From contig CAWHPS010000035.1 of the NCBI GenBank assembly GCA_963831235.1, forward strand, positions 1-64,000: a stretch of 64,000 bases of DNA, written 5' to 3'. Positions within the stretch are counted from its first letter, which is position 1, and every line of letters starts with the position of its first letter. Below the pieces are notes generated by a model that had not been told where the DNA came from, searched no databases, and worked only from the letters and a program-made list of their open reading frames with translations. Below are positions 44,686 to 53,781 of this stretch, piece by piece. The translations under genes were made by a program, and so were the position numbers. The stretch comes from CAWHPS01 sp963831235. GTDB taxonomy: Bacteria; Fibrobacterota; OXYB2-FULL-49-7; JAEUSG01.

Positions 44686-47235
44686 CTATTTTGATTCAAC
44701 ATATTTTATTGGAACAAGTTTCACTAGTTCCATCAGGAAAATTGCCAGGAAACCACCTCCAAGGGACATTAACAAGTCGTTCAGAGTTACGGTGCCGAAT
44801 CTGAAAAGACCCTGTAAAAACGGGATGGTTAGCACCAGGGAAATAACTGTGACCGTGCCTCCTATTACCCACCACAACGCAATGTTTTTCTCTTTAAGCA
44901 TGCTGAAAATTGATCGGGTAAACGATCTATTTGTCAAAATCATTCCGAGATTGCATATAACCAGTGTCAAAAAGGCGAGAGAACGGCCCGCTTCCGCTGA
45001 ATGATCCTGTCTTACTATGGAATATATTCCTAATGTTATTCCGAAAGTAACTATTCCCTGAACAATACAACGAAAGAGTGTTCCTGCGTTGAATAAACTG
45101 GCATTGATTTTTCGAGGGTTTCGATTCATGACTTTATTGTCATCCTTCTCTCCCTCGAATACGAGCGTACATGCAGGGTCGATTATCAATTCAAGAAATA
45201 CGATGTGTATGGGAAACAGGATTAACGGCCATTTGAATATTACCGGAATCAGAGAAAGACCTGCAATTGGAATATGCACGGACAGAATGTACATCATGGC
45301 TTTTTTTAAGTTATCGTAAATACGCCGGCCCATTCGTATTGCGGTTACTATCGAGTTGAAGTCATCGTCCAAAAGAACCAGGGATGCGGATTCGCGAGCC
45401 ACATCCGTACCGCGGCCTCCCATGGCAATACCAATGTGCGCGGCCTTGAGTGCGGGAGCGTCATTGACACCATCTCCGGTCATGGCCACAACTTCATTGT
45501 TTAATTTAAGGGCCTTTACAATACGCAGCTTTTGTTCAGGAACCATACGCGCAAATACATTTACCGTTTTTATCCGCATTGCCAACTGTTCATCGGTCAT
45601 TTTCTCAAGATCAGCGCCAATTATATGTTCTTCAAGATTTTTCAGGCCAAGCTGACGGGCAATGCTAAGGGCCGTACCAGGATAGTCTCCGGTTATCATG
45701 ATGGTTCTTATTCCCGCGCCGTAGCATTCGCTTATGGCTTCGCGCACCATTGGCCTCACTGGGTCTTCAAGCCCCAGAAGACCGATGAATTTAAAATCGA
45801 AATCATGCTGCTGAAGAGGCAGATCCCCTTTTTCATAAATCGCGCAGGCAACACCAATGACCCGTCGGCCCTCATTGCTCAACATATTGATATTGGATAC
45901 AAGGCTTTTTGTCTGCATACCATCCAAGTGACAGATATCTGCTATGGCCTCTGGTGCACCTTTGGCGGCAATGACCAGTCTGTTATCTTTTTCCGATATC
46001 CATACTCGTGACATTGCGAGTAGCTCCCTTGTTAAAGGATACTCACGCTGCAGCGTCCATGTTTTGTGGAGATGTTCAGTTGTACTGAGTGTATGTTCAC
46101 CAAGCTCCTTCATTGCTTTTTCCATTGGGTCGAACGGATCAGCCGGACTGGCAAGAATACTGTATTCGACAACCTCGTGAAACTCCTCTGGGATATCGTT
46201 TCTTCCGGAGGTGACGGTGAACCTTTTATCTCCGGTCATGATATCCTTGACAATCATTTTATTCATTGTCAGGGTTCCTGTTTTATCAACACAAAGCACC
46301 GTTGCCGATCCTAATGTTTCAACTGCCGGAACCCTTCGAGTAAGAACGCGGTATTTTGAGATACGCCATGCCCCAAGCGCCAGAAAAACCGTAAGAACAA
46401 CTGGAAACTCCTCGGGCAGGATTGCCATGGCAAGAGAAAGCCCTGCTAAAAAACCTTCGAGCAGCTTGCCCCGTGTGATCCAGTAAATAACAACAATGAG
46501 GGCGCATAATGATGCGCCAAAAATGGCAAATGTTCGGACAATCTTTCCGGTTTGAACCTGGAGAGGAGTTTTTTCCTCTTTAAGCGTCAGCAGTGCTTTT
46601 CCTATTTTACCCAGCTCAGTACGTACTCCAGTGGCTTTCACAACACCTACGGCTTGTCCTGAAACAACAAGAGTGCCAGAAAAAACAAACGGTAGATCAT
46701 CTCCACCCGGTTTGCCCATTTCACTTTTGCTGTCTTCAACCGAGGATTTCCGTACAGGTACGGACTCACCGGTAAGATGCGATTCATCTGCGGAGAAATT
46801 AAGAGCATGGATCAGAAGAGCATCAGCAGGAACACGATCTCCTTCGGATAAAAGTATGATGTCATCTCGAACAACCTCACGCCCAGGAATACGGCTTTTT
46901 ACACTCTGACGCAAAACATGCGCACGAGGGCTTGAAAGATCGCGTAAAGCCTCAAGTGCCCTTTCGGTTTTACGTTCCTGATAAAAAGTAATACCGATAA
47001 TGACAAAAACGAATCCGAGAAGCATTAGTGCTTCCTTTAATTCTCCTGATACAAGATAAAGCCCGCCGCAGACCATAAGAAGGAGAAACATAGGCTCTTT
47101 AAGAACACTTTTAAGAATATCCAATGATTTTCGCCTGGCCTGTGACGGCAATTCATTTGGACCGTCCTGTGCCAGGCGCTCCTCAACATCTTTTTGTAAG
47201 AGGCCGCTTAATTTATCAATATCAAGTATTTGCAT
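44686..47235 (-). CDS. P2-type cation-transporting ATPase (Ca2+-ATPase-like)
   Basis: An 849-aa P-type ATPase with ten predicted membrane helices. The actuator motif HLTGES lies near 153, the ion-binding helix 4 motif ILPEEFPVV near 287, the phosphorylation motif CVDKTGTLT near 313, and the hinge motif MTGDGVNDAPALK near 580. The PEEFP variant replaces PEGLP of SERCA-type pumps and is typical of a bacterial subgroup, so the ion could be Ca2+ or another divalent cation. The start has AGGTGG five bases upstream. Unlike the mgtA copy at 33-34 kb, this gene is intact. Confidence 0.9.
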   Translation of the reverse strand: MQILDIDKLSGLLQKDVEERLAQDGPNELPSQARRKSLDILKSVLKEPMFLLLMVCGGLYLVSGELKEALMLLGFVFVIIGITFYQERKTERALEALRDLSSPRAHVLRQSVKSRIPGREVVRDDIILLSEGDRVPADALLIHALNFSADESHLTGESVPVRKSSVEDSKSEMGKPGGDDLPFVFSGTLVVSGQAVGVVKATGVRTELGKIGKALLTLKEEKTPLQVQTGKIVRTFAIFGASLCALIVVIYWITRGKLLEGFLAGLSLAMAILPEEFPVVLTVFLALGAWRISKYRVLTRRVPAVETLGSATVLCVDKTGTLTMNKMIVKDIMTGDKRFTVTSGRNDIPEEFHEVVEYSILASPADPFDPMEKAMKELGEHTLSTTEHLHKTWTLQREYPLTRELLAMSRVWISEKDNRLVIAAKGAPEAIADICHLDGMQTKSLVSNINMLSNEGRRVIGVACAIYEKGDLPLQQHDFDFKFIGLLGLEDPVRPMVREAISECYGAGIRTIMITGDYPGTALSIARQLGLKNLEEHIIGADLEKMTDEQLAMRIKTVNVFARMVPEQKLRIVKALKLNNEVVAMTGDGVNDAPALKAAHIGIAMGGRGTDVARESASLVLLDDDFNSIVTAIRMGRRIYDNLKKAMMYILSVHIPIAGLSLIPVIFKWPLILFPIHIVFLELIIDPACTLVFEGEKDDNKVMNRNPRKINASLFNAGTLFRCIVQGIVTFGITLGIYSIVRQDHSAEAGRSLAFLTLVICNLGMILTNRSFTRSIFSMLKEKNIALWWVIGGTVTVISLVLTIPFLQGLFRFGTVTLNDLLMSLGGGFLAIFLMELVKLVPIKYVESK

Positions 47236-47264
47236 ATTCCACCTATTGGTTCTTAATGAAATCC

Positions 47265-47804
47265 TTATTGCCCATTTGCTAAATGATGGCTTGCTGAATG
47301 AGGTGATTCAGTAACTTTGGCAATATGAGCGAGTCCAATAGCAGAGAGAATAAACAGAAAATGAATCCCCATTTGTCCGTAAACATTTATCCTGTCAAGT
47401 TTATCAATCTCAATAAATGATTTTAAAAGATGAATTGAACTGATTCCGATTAAGGCCATTGAAAGTTTGACCTTCATTGTGCTGGCATTGATATGATCCA
47501 GCCAGTCCGGTGGATTTTGTTCGCTGAAATGGATTTTTGCCACAAAGGTATGATAGCCGCCGATAATGACCATTATAAGAAGGTTTGAAATCATGACAAC
47601 ATCAATAAGTCCCAAAACCATGAGCATAATGTCCTGTTCGTTGAACTTTCCCAAACCTCGAATAAGATGTAAAAGCTCCTTGCAAAACTGGTACACATAT
47701 ATTCCCTGTGCCACAATAAGGCCAAAATATAATGGCGCCTGAAGCCACTGGCTTGCCACAATGACATTTGAAAAAATATTGCCTGGTTTCAATCCTTTTT
47801 GCAT
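47265..47804 (-). CDS. yqhA: YqhA family (UPF0114) membrane protein
   Basis: A 179-aa inner-membrane protein with three or four hydrophobic helices, matching YqhA by the N-terminal ASQWLQAPLYFGLI, the central LGLIDVVMISNLLIMVIIGGYHTFV and the SMALIGISSIHLLKSFI stretch. Function is unknown for the family. The start has AAAGGAG upstream. It lies 29 bp before the P-type ATPase gene on the same strand and may be co-transcribed with it. Confidence 0.9.
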   Translation of the reverse strand: MQKGLKPGNIFSNVIVASQWLQAPLYFGLIVAQGIYVYQFCKELLHLIRGLGKFNEQDIMLMVLGLIDVVMISNLLIMVIIGGYHTFVAKIHFSEQNPPDWLDHINASTMKVKLSMALIGISSIHLLKSFIEIDKLDRINVYGQMGIHFLFILSAIGLAHIAKVTESPHSASHHLANGQ

Positions 47805-47851
47805 TTTACTCCTTTCAAAATGTAATTATGGTTTTACCTTTTATAGCACTT

Positions 47852-48058
47852 TTATTCTTCAACATCTACTATATACCCATTTTCTATAAGCATCGAAATT
47901 ACCGCCTCCCTGTTCTTCCAGTTAACATTAATAATATTAAATGATTCATTCTTTATACAGGCCATGTTGGCGCCCATATCCGTTAGTTTCTTGAGTATTT
48001 CCGGATTAAAACAGGAGGAAGATTTGGTAACCTTGATCCAACGGTTCAATCTGGGCAT
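47852..48058 (-). CDS. Small hypothetical protein, 68 aa
   Basis: A 68-aa basic N-terminus (MPRLNRWIKV) followed by a compact alpha/beta-like sequence ending NGYIVDVEE. No motif is recognised. A good AAGGAG box lies ten bases before the ATG, which supports a real gene. Neighbours on the same strand are yqhA and the orphan flgB, with gaps of 47 and 82 bp. Confidence 0.55.
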   Translation of the reverse strand: MPRLNRWIKVTKSSSCFNPEILKKLTDMGANMACIKNESFNIINVNWKNREAVISMLIENGYIVDVEE

Positions 48059-48140
48059 TTTATTTGTTCTCCTTTATAATATGCTAAGGAAATTCCCTTT
48101 TTCGGCATAACAGGTTTCATTTATTGCTTTTAAATTATAT

Positions 48141-48566
48141 TTACTGCATTCTGCCGTTTATTGCACTCTTCAGTTTCGAGAACCCTGCAAATTTAATGCT
48201 GAAATTATATAATATCTGGTTTTCCGCAAGTTTGGCAGCTTCTATGTCAATGTCCACATTATTTTTACCCGAAGCATTTGATGGATCATAGGGCTCATAG
48301 CTTTCCGGATGTACCTTCTTTAGCGCCGCCTTTTTCCCGATTTCAATATGTTCCGGTTGGGTTCGAGCACCCTCACTTTTAATTTTCAAAGCTTTCCTTA
48401 AAGCTTCTTCAAAAGCAACCTCCTTCCGCTGATATCCAGGAACATCAACATTCGCCACATTTTGTGCAACAGCCTTGCTTCGAAGCATGCTTGCATCCAG
48501 GCTTTTGTAAACAGCCTGCCGTGTCTGTGTACGAAACAAATGATCTCCGACTTTTTTTGTATCCAT
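48141..48566 (-). CDS. flgB: Flagellar basal-body rod protein FlgB (orphan)
   Basis: A 141-aa rod protein forming the proximal flagellar rod. The N-terminal part has the rod-protein signature SLDASMLRSKAVAQNVANVDVPGYQRKEVAFEEAL (about 22-55), and the C-terminal helix (AENQILYNFSIKFAGFSKLKSAINGR) is present, so the protein is complete. Normally flgB is followed by flgC and fliE, but here the next genes are a 68-aa hypothetical and yqhA. It is therefore isolated from a flagellar operon, and its 5' part is included in a duplicated segment. Start support is GAGGAGATC upstream. Confidence 0.88.
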   Translation of the reverse strand: MDTKKVGDHLFRTQTRQAVYKSLDASMLRSKAVAQNVANVDVPGYQRKEVAFEEALRKALKIKSEGARTQPEHIEIGKKAALKKVHPESYEPYDPSNASGKNNVDIDIEAAKLAENQILYNFSIKFAGFSKLKSAINGRMQ

Positions 48567-49042
48567 TTTAAAGATCTCCTCCTCAGGTTAAAAATCAACC
48601 GCTTGTACTTTTGGGAAAGGTAAAAACGGAAAACAGGATGGTTTAGATTATCAGACATATCGTCGAAAAACTATCGAGAAAAGTATTCGGGCAAAAGCAG
48701 ACATGTATGGGAATACCAGGTCTGGAACCAGTTGTCATTTCTTCGCGAAAGAGGATTAACGGAAGATAAACCTGATCCAGGGAGGTTCGTCGTACTTTGA
48801 CAGCATGATTCTGACCATTTATTGTGCAATTACAATTCGGTCCGGATAGAGCAATACTGATTTCCGAATGGTTCACCTTAATCCCAGAACAGCAGCAATC
48901 ATCATCTGACAAATTCAATTGGAGGCAGATAAAAAAAGCAGTAAATAAAATATATGATGCTTTAAAGACCATTATGATAATTTATGATATTCCACTTTGG
49001 TTTTCAACATTTTTGTATCACTAACGGACTTGAATCTGTTAT
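48362..49042. repeat. Segmental duplication, copy A (~680 bp)
   Basis: This stretch, containing the 5' part of flgB, its leader and a Cys-rich secreted-protein gene, recurs in the same orientation at 49980-50664 with roughly 90% identity by eye. Similarity begins at TTCGAGCACCCTCAC and fades after TTTTCAACATTTT. Between the copies lies only the COG2426 gene. Confidence 0.85.
48643..48972 (-). CDS. Small secreted Cys-rich protein, copy A
   Basis: A 109-aa protein with a signal peptide (about 1-20) followed by DDDCCCSG, later a CNC motif and, near the end, IPIHVCFCPN. Eight or more Cys suggest metal or redox binding in the periplasm. The pattern of a CxC followed by basic residues and SL is shared loosely with the small protein before the CusCBA operon at 59.3 kb, so the three may be one family. 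Copy B at 50260-50589 is also open over the same length, with several amino-acid changes in the N-terminal half, which supports a real, selected gene. Confidence 0.55.
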   Translation of the reverse strand: MVFKASYILFTAFFICLQLNLSDDDCCCSGIKVNHSEISIALSGPNCNCTINGQNHAVKVRRTSLDQVYLPLILFREEMTTGSRPGIPIHVCFCPNTFLDSFSTICLII

Positions 49043-49280
49043 ATACACTGATTAACTTCGCGGGCAACCATAAAAAGCTGTTGTGTATTGTCAAAAAAAT
49101 GACTATCTTAAACATGAGGAAGAGTAAACAAAGCGAAGAATGATGCGCCCTGGCAGCCCATCAAATGCTGCTGAGAACTTTTGATTGTCGAGTTATACAA
49201 CTATAAGAGTTTCTCAAAGTAATCTGAAACTGCTTGTGAAAATCCATGTCTTCCACATTGAAAAGCAGGATTAACATACC

Positions 49281-49979
49281 ATGACCACGAATTTTCCTAA
49301 CGGACTACCACGGAATAAGAATTTTCTTTTTCTGGTCCGCACAACACCCGAAGGCCGGCTCCTTCTTGCCTTTTTCGGGGTCGCGTTCATCCTAATCGCC
49401 ATGCTGGTTTATAATATAATTTATGACCCGGTAACAGCCGCTGTCATGAGCGAAATTGTAACTGTAAATTCAATGGGGGGGCGCGGACCTGCCGTGGGTC
49501 TTTGTTTCTATGCAGGCTGGGCAGCATGGCAGGCGTATTTGTATAATGTTCTGCTTGAAACGGCCAATCTTTTTCTCATCTATTCTCTTTTTACCCTGTC
49601 GGTCCACCATTACCTGGAATTCCAATGGCTTACACGGCTTAGAAACAATGCGGAAAAAACAGCCCACCGTTTCGAGCACTGGATCAGCCGTTATGGTTTC
49701 TGGGGAGTCATGGTTTTTGTTGCAATTCCGCTTCCTTTTACAGGGCCGGTAATAGGTTCCATTATCGCCTATTTCCTGAAGTTCAGCGTTAAAAAAACCC
49801 TACTCGCTACAATACCCGGTTTTATGCTGTCCATAGGTGTATGGGTTCTCTTTTTTAATAAGCTTCAAGAGAATAGAACAGCTTTCATGACAGTGTTTAT
49901 CGCGCTGATTGTCATTACTCTTTTCGGGCTTGTCAAAATTCTTTACACCATGTTGAGCGGAAAGAAGGAGAACAGATGA
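49281..49979 (+). CDS. Small multidrug export family (COG2426) membrane protein
   Basis: A 232-aa polytopic inner-membrane protein of the PF06695/COG2426 group. After a first helix (about 28-48) it has the FVAIPLPFTGPVIGSIIAYFL motif (about 152-172), characteristic of the family, and further helices to the C-terminus. Despite the family name, the transported compound is not established. It lies between the two copies of the duplication and its TGA is directly followed by copy B, so the duplication breakpoint coincides with its end. Confidence 0.75.
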   Translation: MTTNFPNGLPRNKNFLFLVRTTPEGRLLLAFFGVAFILIAMLVYNIIYDPVTAAVMSEIVTVNSMGGRGPAVGLCFYAGWAAWQAYLYNVLLETANLFLIYSLFTLSVHHYLEFQWLTRLRNNAEKTAHRFEHWISRYGFWGVMVFVAIPLPFTGPVIGSIIAYFLKFSVKKTLLATIPGFMLSIGVWVLFFNKLQENRTAFMTVFIALIVITLFGLVKILYTMLSGKKENR

Positions 49980-50015
49980 TTCGAGCACCCTCACTTTTAA
50001 TTTTCAAATCCTTCC

Positions 50016-50183
50016 TTAAGCTTCTTCAAAAGCAACCTCCTTCCGCTGATATCCAGGAACATCAACATTCGCCACATTTTGTGCAATAGCTTTGCTTCGA
50101 AGCATGCTTGCATCCAGGCTTTTGTAAACAGCCTGCCGTGTCTGTGTACGAAACAAATGATCTCCGACTTTTTTTGTATCCAT
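50016..50183 (-). pseudogene. Truncated flgB duplicate
   Basis: The first 55 codons of flgB are repeated almost exactly, including GYQRKEVAFEEA, but a one-base deletion creates TAA at 50016-50018. Similarity to flgB stops about 35 bp later at the COG2426 gene. No functional rod protein can be made. Confidence 0.85.
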
Positions 50184-50259
50184 TTTAAAGATCTCCTTCT
50201 CAGGTTAAAAATCAACCGCTTGTAATTTTGGGAAAGGTAAAGACGGAAAACAGGATGGT

Positions 50260-50589
50260 TTAGATTATCAGACGTATCGTCGAAAGACTATCAAGAAAAG
50301 TATTCGGGCAAAAGCAGACATGTATGGGAATACTAGGTCTGGAACCGGTTGTCATTTCTTCTCGAAAGAGTATTAACGGAAGATAAACCTGATCCAGGGA
50401 GGTTCGTCGTACTTTGACAGCATGATTCTGGCCATTTATTGCGCAATTACAATCCGGTGCGGATAGAGCAATACCGCTTTTCGAATGGTCCATCCTTATA
50501 GCAGAACAACGGCAAACATCATCTGACAAATTCAATTGGAGGCAAACGAAAAAAGCAGTAAATAAAATATATAATGCTTTAAAGAACAT
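50260..50589 (-). CDS. Small secreted Cys-rich protein, copy B
   Basis: A 109-aa duplicate of the product at 48643-48972. The signal peptide (FFKALYILFTAFFVCLQ) is kept and the C-terminal half is nearly identical, while the segment after it has changed from DDDCCCSG to DDVCRCSA. The open frame has survived although the neighbouring flgB copy has decayed, which hints at selection or a recent event. Function unknown, with metal binding in the periplasm as a guess from the Cys content. Confidence 0.5.
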   Translation of the reverse strand: MFFKALYILFTAFFVCLQLNLSDDVCRCSAIRMDHSKSGIALSAPDCNCAINGQNHAVKVRRTSLDQVYLPLILFREEMTTGSRPSIPIHVCFCPNTFLDSLSTIRLII

Positions 50590-50742
50590 GGACAGAATTT
50601 ATGATATTCCATTGTAGTTTTCAACATTTTCATATCGGTAAATGCCTTAAATCTGTTTTATAGATGAAAGACCCTTTATTTTTGGATCAACTGCAATTGC
50701 AGTGGGTCTCACTCTATGAAATGGATTTGAAACTCAATCAAA

Positions 50743-51955
50743 TCAGTGATTTCCCAGATTTCCGCATTTGCGGAGTATTTTAAGACGAAAATATTGCCAA
50801 TCATGAAACCCATAAGCATTTTTCTTGATTGTCTTGACAACATTGTTGAACCCTTCACTCAGGCCGTTGGTACACCGGAGCTTGAAGAAATTCAGAATGC
50901 CAAATCGTCGACGGTTGAGCATCTTGATGTAATCGAGGATTTCTTTAATACCGCTTTCCCGAGCACGGTGTTTCCACTCACTCAGTTCGGCGCGTGCTTG
51001 CCGGGGATTCATCCGGCGGAAAACAACCCGCAAATCCTCCTTGAGGATATACGCAGTGTTCAATGTTTCGTTTGCGGGCAAGCGGAGCAGGTCTTTGAGC
51101 CGGACACGTTGCGACTGCTTCAAATCTTCCCTTGGGCGCAAAAGCAAATAGCGGGAACCTTTCAAAAGGCGTCTCCCCTCTGGTGGAAGTTTCGCTTTGG
51201 AGCCGTCGACGAATATTGTCGATAGCCAAGCTCAGAGGCTTGATAACATGAAAATGATCGTAGACGATTTTGACGCGCGGACAACGAGCCCGGATTTCTG
51301 CTTCATAGGGGTTGTGCATGTCAATGACCACGCATCGAAGTCGGCGGCTTCGTTTTTGGCCAAACCAGCTGAAGAACTTTCGCAAGGTTGCTCGGTTGCG
51401 GTTTCGTCCCACCCAAATAACGCGGTGGCTTTCCAAATCGGTTACAATCGTCAGGTAGCGATGCCCTTTTTTCTCGGCCACTTCGTCGATACCCAGAATG
51501 GTAATTCCGTCCAAGTTCCGCTTTCTCAACAAACCAACGATATGGCGAATTTCAGCATCCTTGATTGTCCTCCAATCAGTTCCTGTCCAATCGGATACAT
51601 CTTTCAATGTCGTACCACCTGTCAACTGAAACAGCCACCGCTCGTACCGACGAGTACATCGAGATTGGGGACGTGCTATTGGAAGAGAAACCCGACGAAC
51701 TCCACATTGAGGACAGTCAATTCGATGTCGACAAACCCACAGCCAGACTTTATGCGGACCGATATTCAAATCTCGCAGACGAACCCATACATGATCGTAG
51801 TGATGTTGGAACGTCCGGCCACACCCATCGCACGTCCATTTGTGTTTCCTTGGTTCCAGCCAAATTTCAAGACTTTTCTTGTTGTGTCTTTTCCATGTAA
51901 CTACACCATAACTTTGAAGTCCCAAGAACGAATTGATAATATTATCATTGGACAT
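50743..51955 (-). pseudogene. Frameshifted ISL3 family transposase
   Basis: The N-terminal frame (51955 down to about 51200) has the zinc-ribbon CDGCGRTFQHHY and CPQCGVRRV, and the catalytic parts GIDEVAEKKGHRYL and VVIDMHNPYEAE. The C-terminal frame (51165-50743) holds the third acidic motif SEGFNNVVKTIKKNAYGF. A single inserted base near 51200 separates them: EGRRLLKGSRYLLL reads on in the second frame. A two-ORF design by programmed shift is not typical for ISL3, so this is probably inactivation. Confidence 0.85.
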
Positions 51956-52106
51956 CCCTCTGTCTCCTGGTTAAAGATTGTCACCAACAACCTTATACCA
52001 GAACGGGGGATGTCTTTTCAACTTTTACTCACATCAATGATCCTTCGAATAGATTTTCATCTTACTATAGACGCAATACACATTTTGCTCTTGAACTGCA
52101 GTGAAA

Positions 52107-52165
52107 ATATTCCTTGGAAAAAGCCCCCCTGCTTTTTTGGAGCAGGGGCTTTTTCCAAGGAATAT
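52107..52165. terminator. Long near-perfect hairpin at the ISL3 right side
   Basis: ATATTCCTTGGAAAAAGCCCC and its complement GGGGCTTTTTCCAAGGAATAT form a stem of more than 20 bp with a short loop. It lies upstream of the transposase, inside the IS. It may insulate the transposase from outside transcription, as transcripts entering from either side would meet it. The region 51956-52106 beside it shows no gene. Confidence 0.6.
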
Positions 52166-52320
52166 CATAGAGATAAGTGAAATAATAGGCTTAAGAAGAA
52201 TGCTACAACCCTTGACATCGCGCTTTTAGCATGGGTACCCACTGCAATTGCAGAAGAACCTTATTTTTGTTGTTTCCATACGTATGGTGCACTTATTTTT
52301 TATGTTATTGGAGGATAACA

Positions 52321-53730
52321 ATGCCGATTTCTCGACGTGAATTTTTAAAAAAAAGCGCACAATCTTCTGCAGCCATATCGTTTGCATTTGGATTATCCGG
52401 ATTCTCACCTGCAGAAGTACAAGCTGAGCCCAGCGTTCTTAACAAATGGCCGGGCCGGGCAGTAGTCAATTATAACAGGAATGCCACCACCGGTTCCTCA
52501 GGGAATCAGGAAGTCATCAAATCCATGGTGAATGACGCCATCAAATTATTGACCGGTCAGGCAACCGTAGGTGAGGCCTGGAAAGCAATTTTTCCCGTCA
52601 CGCTAACTGCAGCAAGCAAAATAGCCATCAAGGTCAACCTCCTGAACTCCAATACACCCACGCATCCCCATGTGGTCAAAGGCATTACTGACGGACTGCA
52701 GGAGATGAATATCAACGGTACGGCTTTTCCTGCCGCAAATATTACACTATATGACAATTACAGCTTCAGCAATTCCGGATACACATTATCTCTCTTTCCA
52801 GGCATATCCATGCTGCAACAGGGTGACTGGGCCTGGAAGGCGCATGGCGACGGGGCCTTTGGAGACGCCATTTATGCGGATGCCCTGTACAACGCCGATT
52901 TTCTAATAAATGTGCCAGTGCTCAAGGGCCATGGGAGCAGTGTAGGCGGCGTCACACTCGGATTTAAGAACCATTACGGGACATATACCCCAGGGTGCTA
53001 TGCGGCTAACGGAGATCACCATTCCTATTTGCAGACCATCAATTGCACCGGGCCGGTATTCAATAAAACCGTCCTGACCATTGTAAGCGCAATTTTCGCC
53101 CAGCTTGAAATGGTGGGGCCGGATGGAGTACCCCAAAACTTCCTCACATACGCCAGGACCAGGGATGCTTCCACATCAAACCCGAATCCGAATACCCTTA
53201 TATTAAGCACAGATCCGGTTACGGCGGAATTTCAAGGCATTAAAATTCAAAAGATCCAGGGAGGTAAACCATATACGGTGAATGATATGCCGGACTACCT
53301 GAGGGCCTCAGCTGGAATTTCAGGAGTGTTGAGCACAACTTACAATATCGGGGAGCTGAATGAAACACAAATGGCCTGCGGTGAAATCGTCAATGGTGAG
53401 ACGACAATTCCTTTGAACACATCTGTTAGCCGGAAAAAACCGAGTGCAACGCAATCAGCGGATTGGCTGCGCATTCCAGTCAATCCCTCTTCTGCTCCGG
53501 TATGCATTGAATCCCTAATCCATGATGTCCCTACACGTAATGTAAACATTTCCATTTACACCATTCAAGGGAGGATGGTGTGGCAATTTCCACCGGTATC
53601 CATGAATCAAAATAGATTCTCCTGGGCTGGTACGGACATGGCAGGCAGGGCTCAACCAGCGGGTGAATATGTGGTCCGTGCCATAACTGAAAGAACGAGC
53701 CTGTCCAGCAGGTTCATTTTATTGCGATAA
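52321..53730 (+). CDS. Tat-exported DUF362 protein with C-terminal T9SS-type tail
   Basis: A 469-aa protein. The N-terminus has a twin-arginine signal (SRREFLKKS, then a hydrophobic stretch to about 35). Residues about 95-290 match DUF362: IAIKVNLLNSNTPTHPH and INVPVLKGHGSSVGGVTLGFKNHYG. The last ~75 residues (VNISIYTIQGRMVW ... SSRFILLR) form a FlgD/T9SS type A-like sorting domain. The ATG at 52321 has GGAGG six bases upstream; an upstream extension to 52231 lies partly in the IS end and is discarded. DUF362 proteins are often linked to Fe-S or metal centres. Passage through Tat and then T9SS would export it already folded. Confidence 0.8.
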   Translation: MPISRREFLKKSAQSSAAISFAFGLSGFSPAEVQAEPSVLNKWPGRAVVNYNRNATTGSSGNQEVIKSMVNDAIKLLTGQATVGEAWKAIFPVTLTAASKIAIKVNLLNSNTPTHPHVVKGITDGLQEMNINGTAFPAANITLYDNYSFSNSGYTLSLFPGISMLQQGDWAWKAHGDGAFGDAIYADALYNADFLINVPVLKGHGSSVGGVTLGFKNHYGTYTPGCYAANGDHHSYLQTINCTGPVFNKTVLTIVSAIFAQLEMVGPDGVPQNFLTYARTRDASTSNPNPNTLILSTDPVTAEFQGIKIQKIQGGKPYTVNDMPDYLRASAGISGVLSTTYNIGELNETQMACGEIVNGETTIPLNTSVSRKKPSATQSADWLRIPVNPSSAPVCIESLIHDVPTRNVNISIYTIQGRMVWQFPPVSMNQNRFSWAGTDMAGRAQPAGEYVVRAITERTSLSSRFILLR

Positions 53731-53781
53731 CTTCCAATGGAAATTCCATTTGATTCGGGAAGAATTCATATTTTCAATTAT

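Larger units (their letters stand above)
49980..50664. repeat. Segmental duplication, copy B (~685 bp)
   Basis: Second copy of the segment at 48362-49042, in the same orientation. It is bounded on the left by the stop of the COG2426 gene and on the right, within 20 bp, by the ISL3 element. Small differences (for example GCTTTAAGG in copy A against GCTTAAGG here) inactivate the flgB part. Confidence 0.85.
50684..52260. mobile_element. ISL3 family insertion sequence
   Basis: A 1577-bp IS with 24-bp imperfect terminal repeats (GGATCAACTGCAATTGCAGT at the left end, GGTTCTTCTGCAATTGCAGT complement at the right end, both continuing GGGT). An 8-bp target duplication TTATTTTT lies at 50676-50683 and 52261-52268. 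ISL3 elements typically make 8-bp duplications. The transposase is frameshifted. The right end lies 60 bp before the DUF362 gene. Confidence 0.9.
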
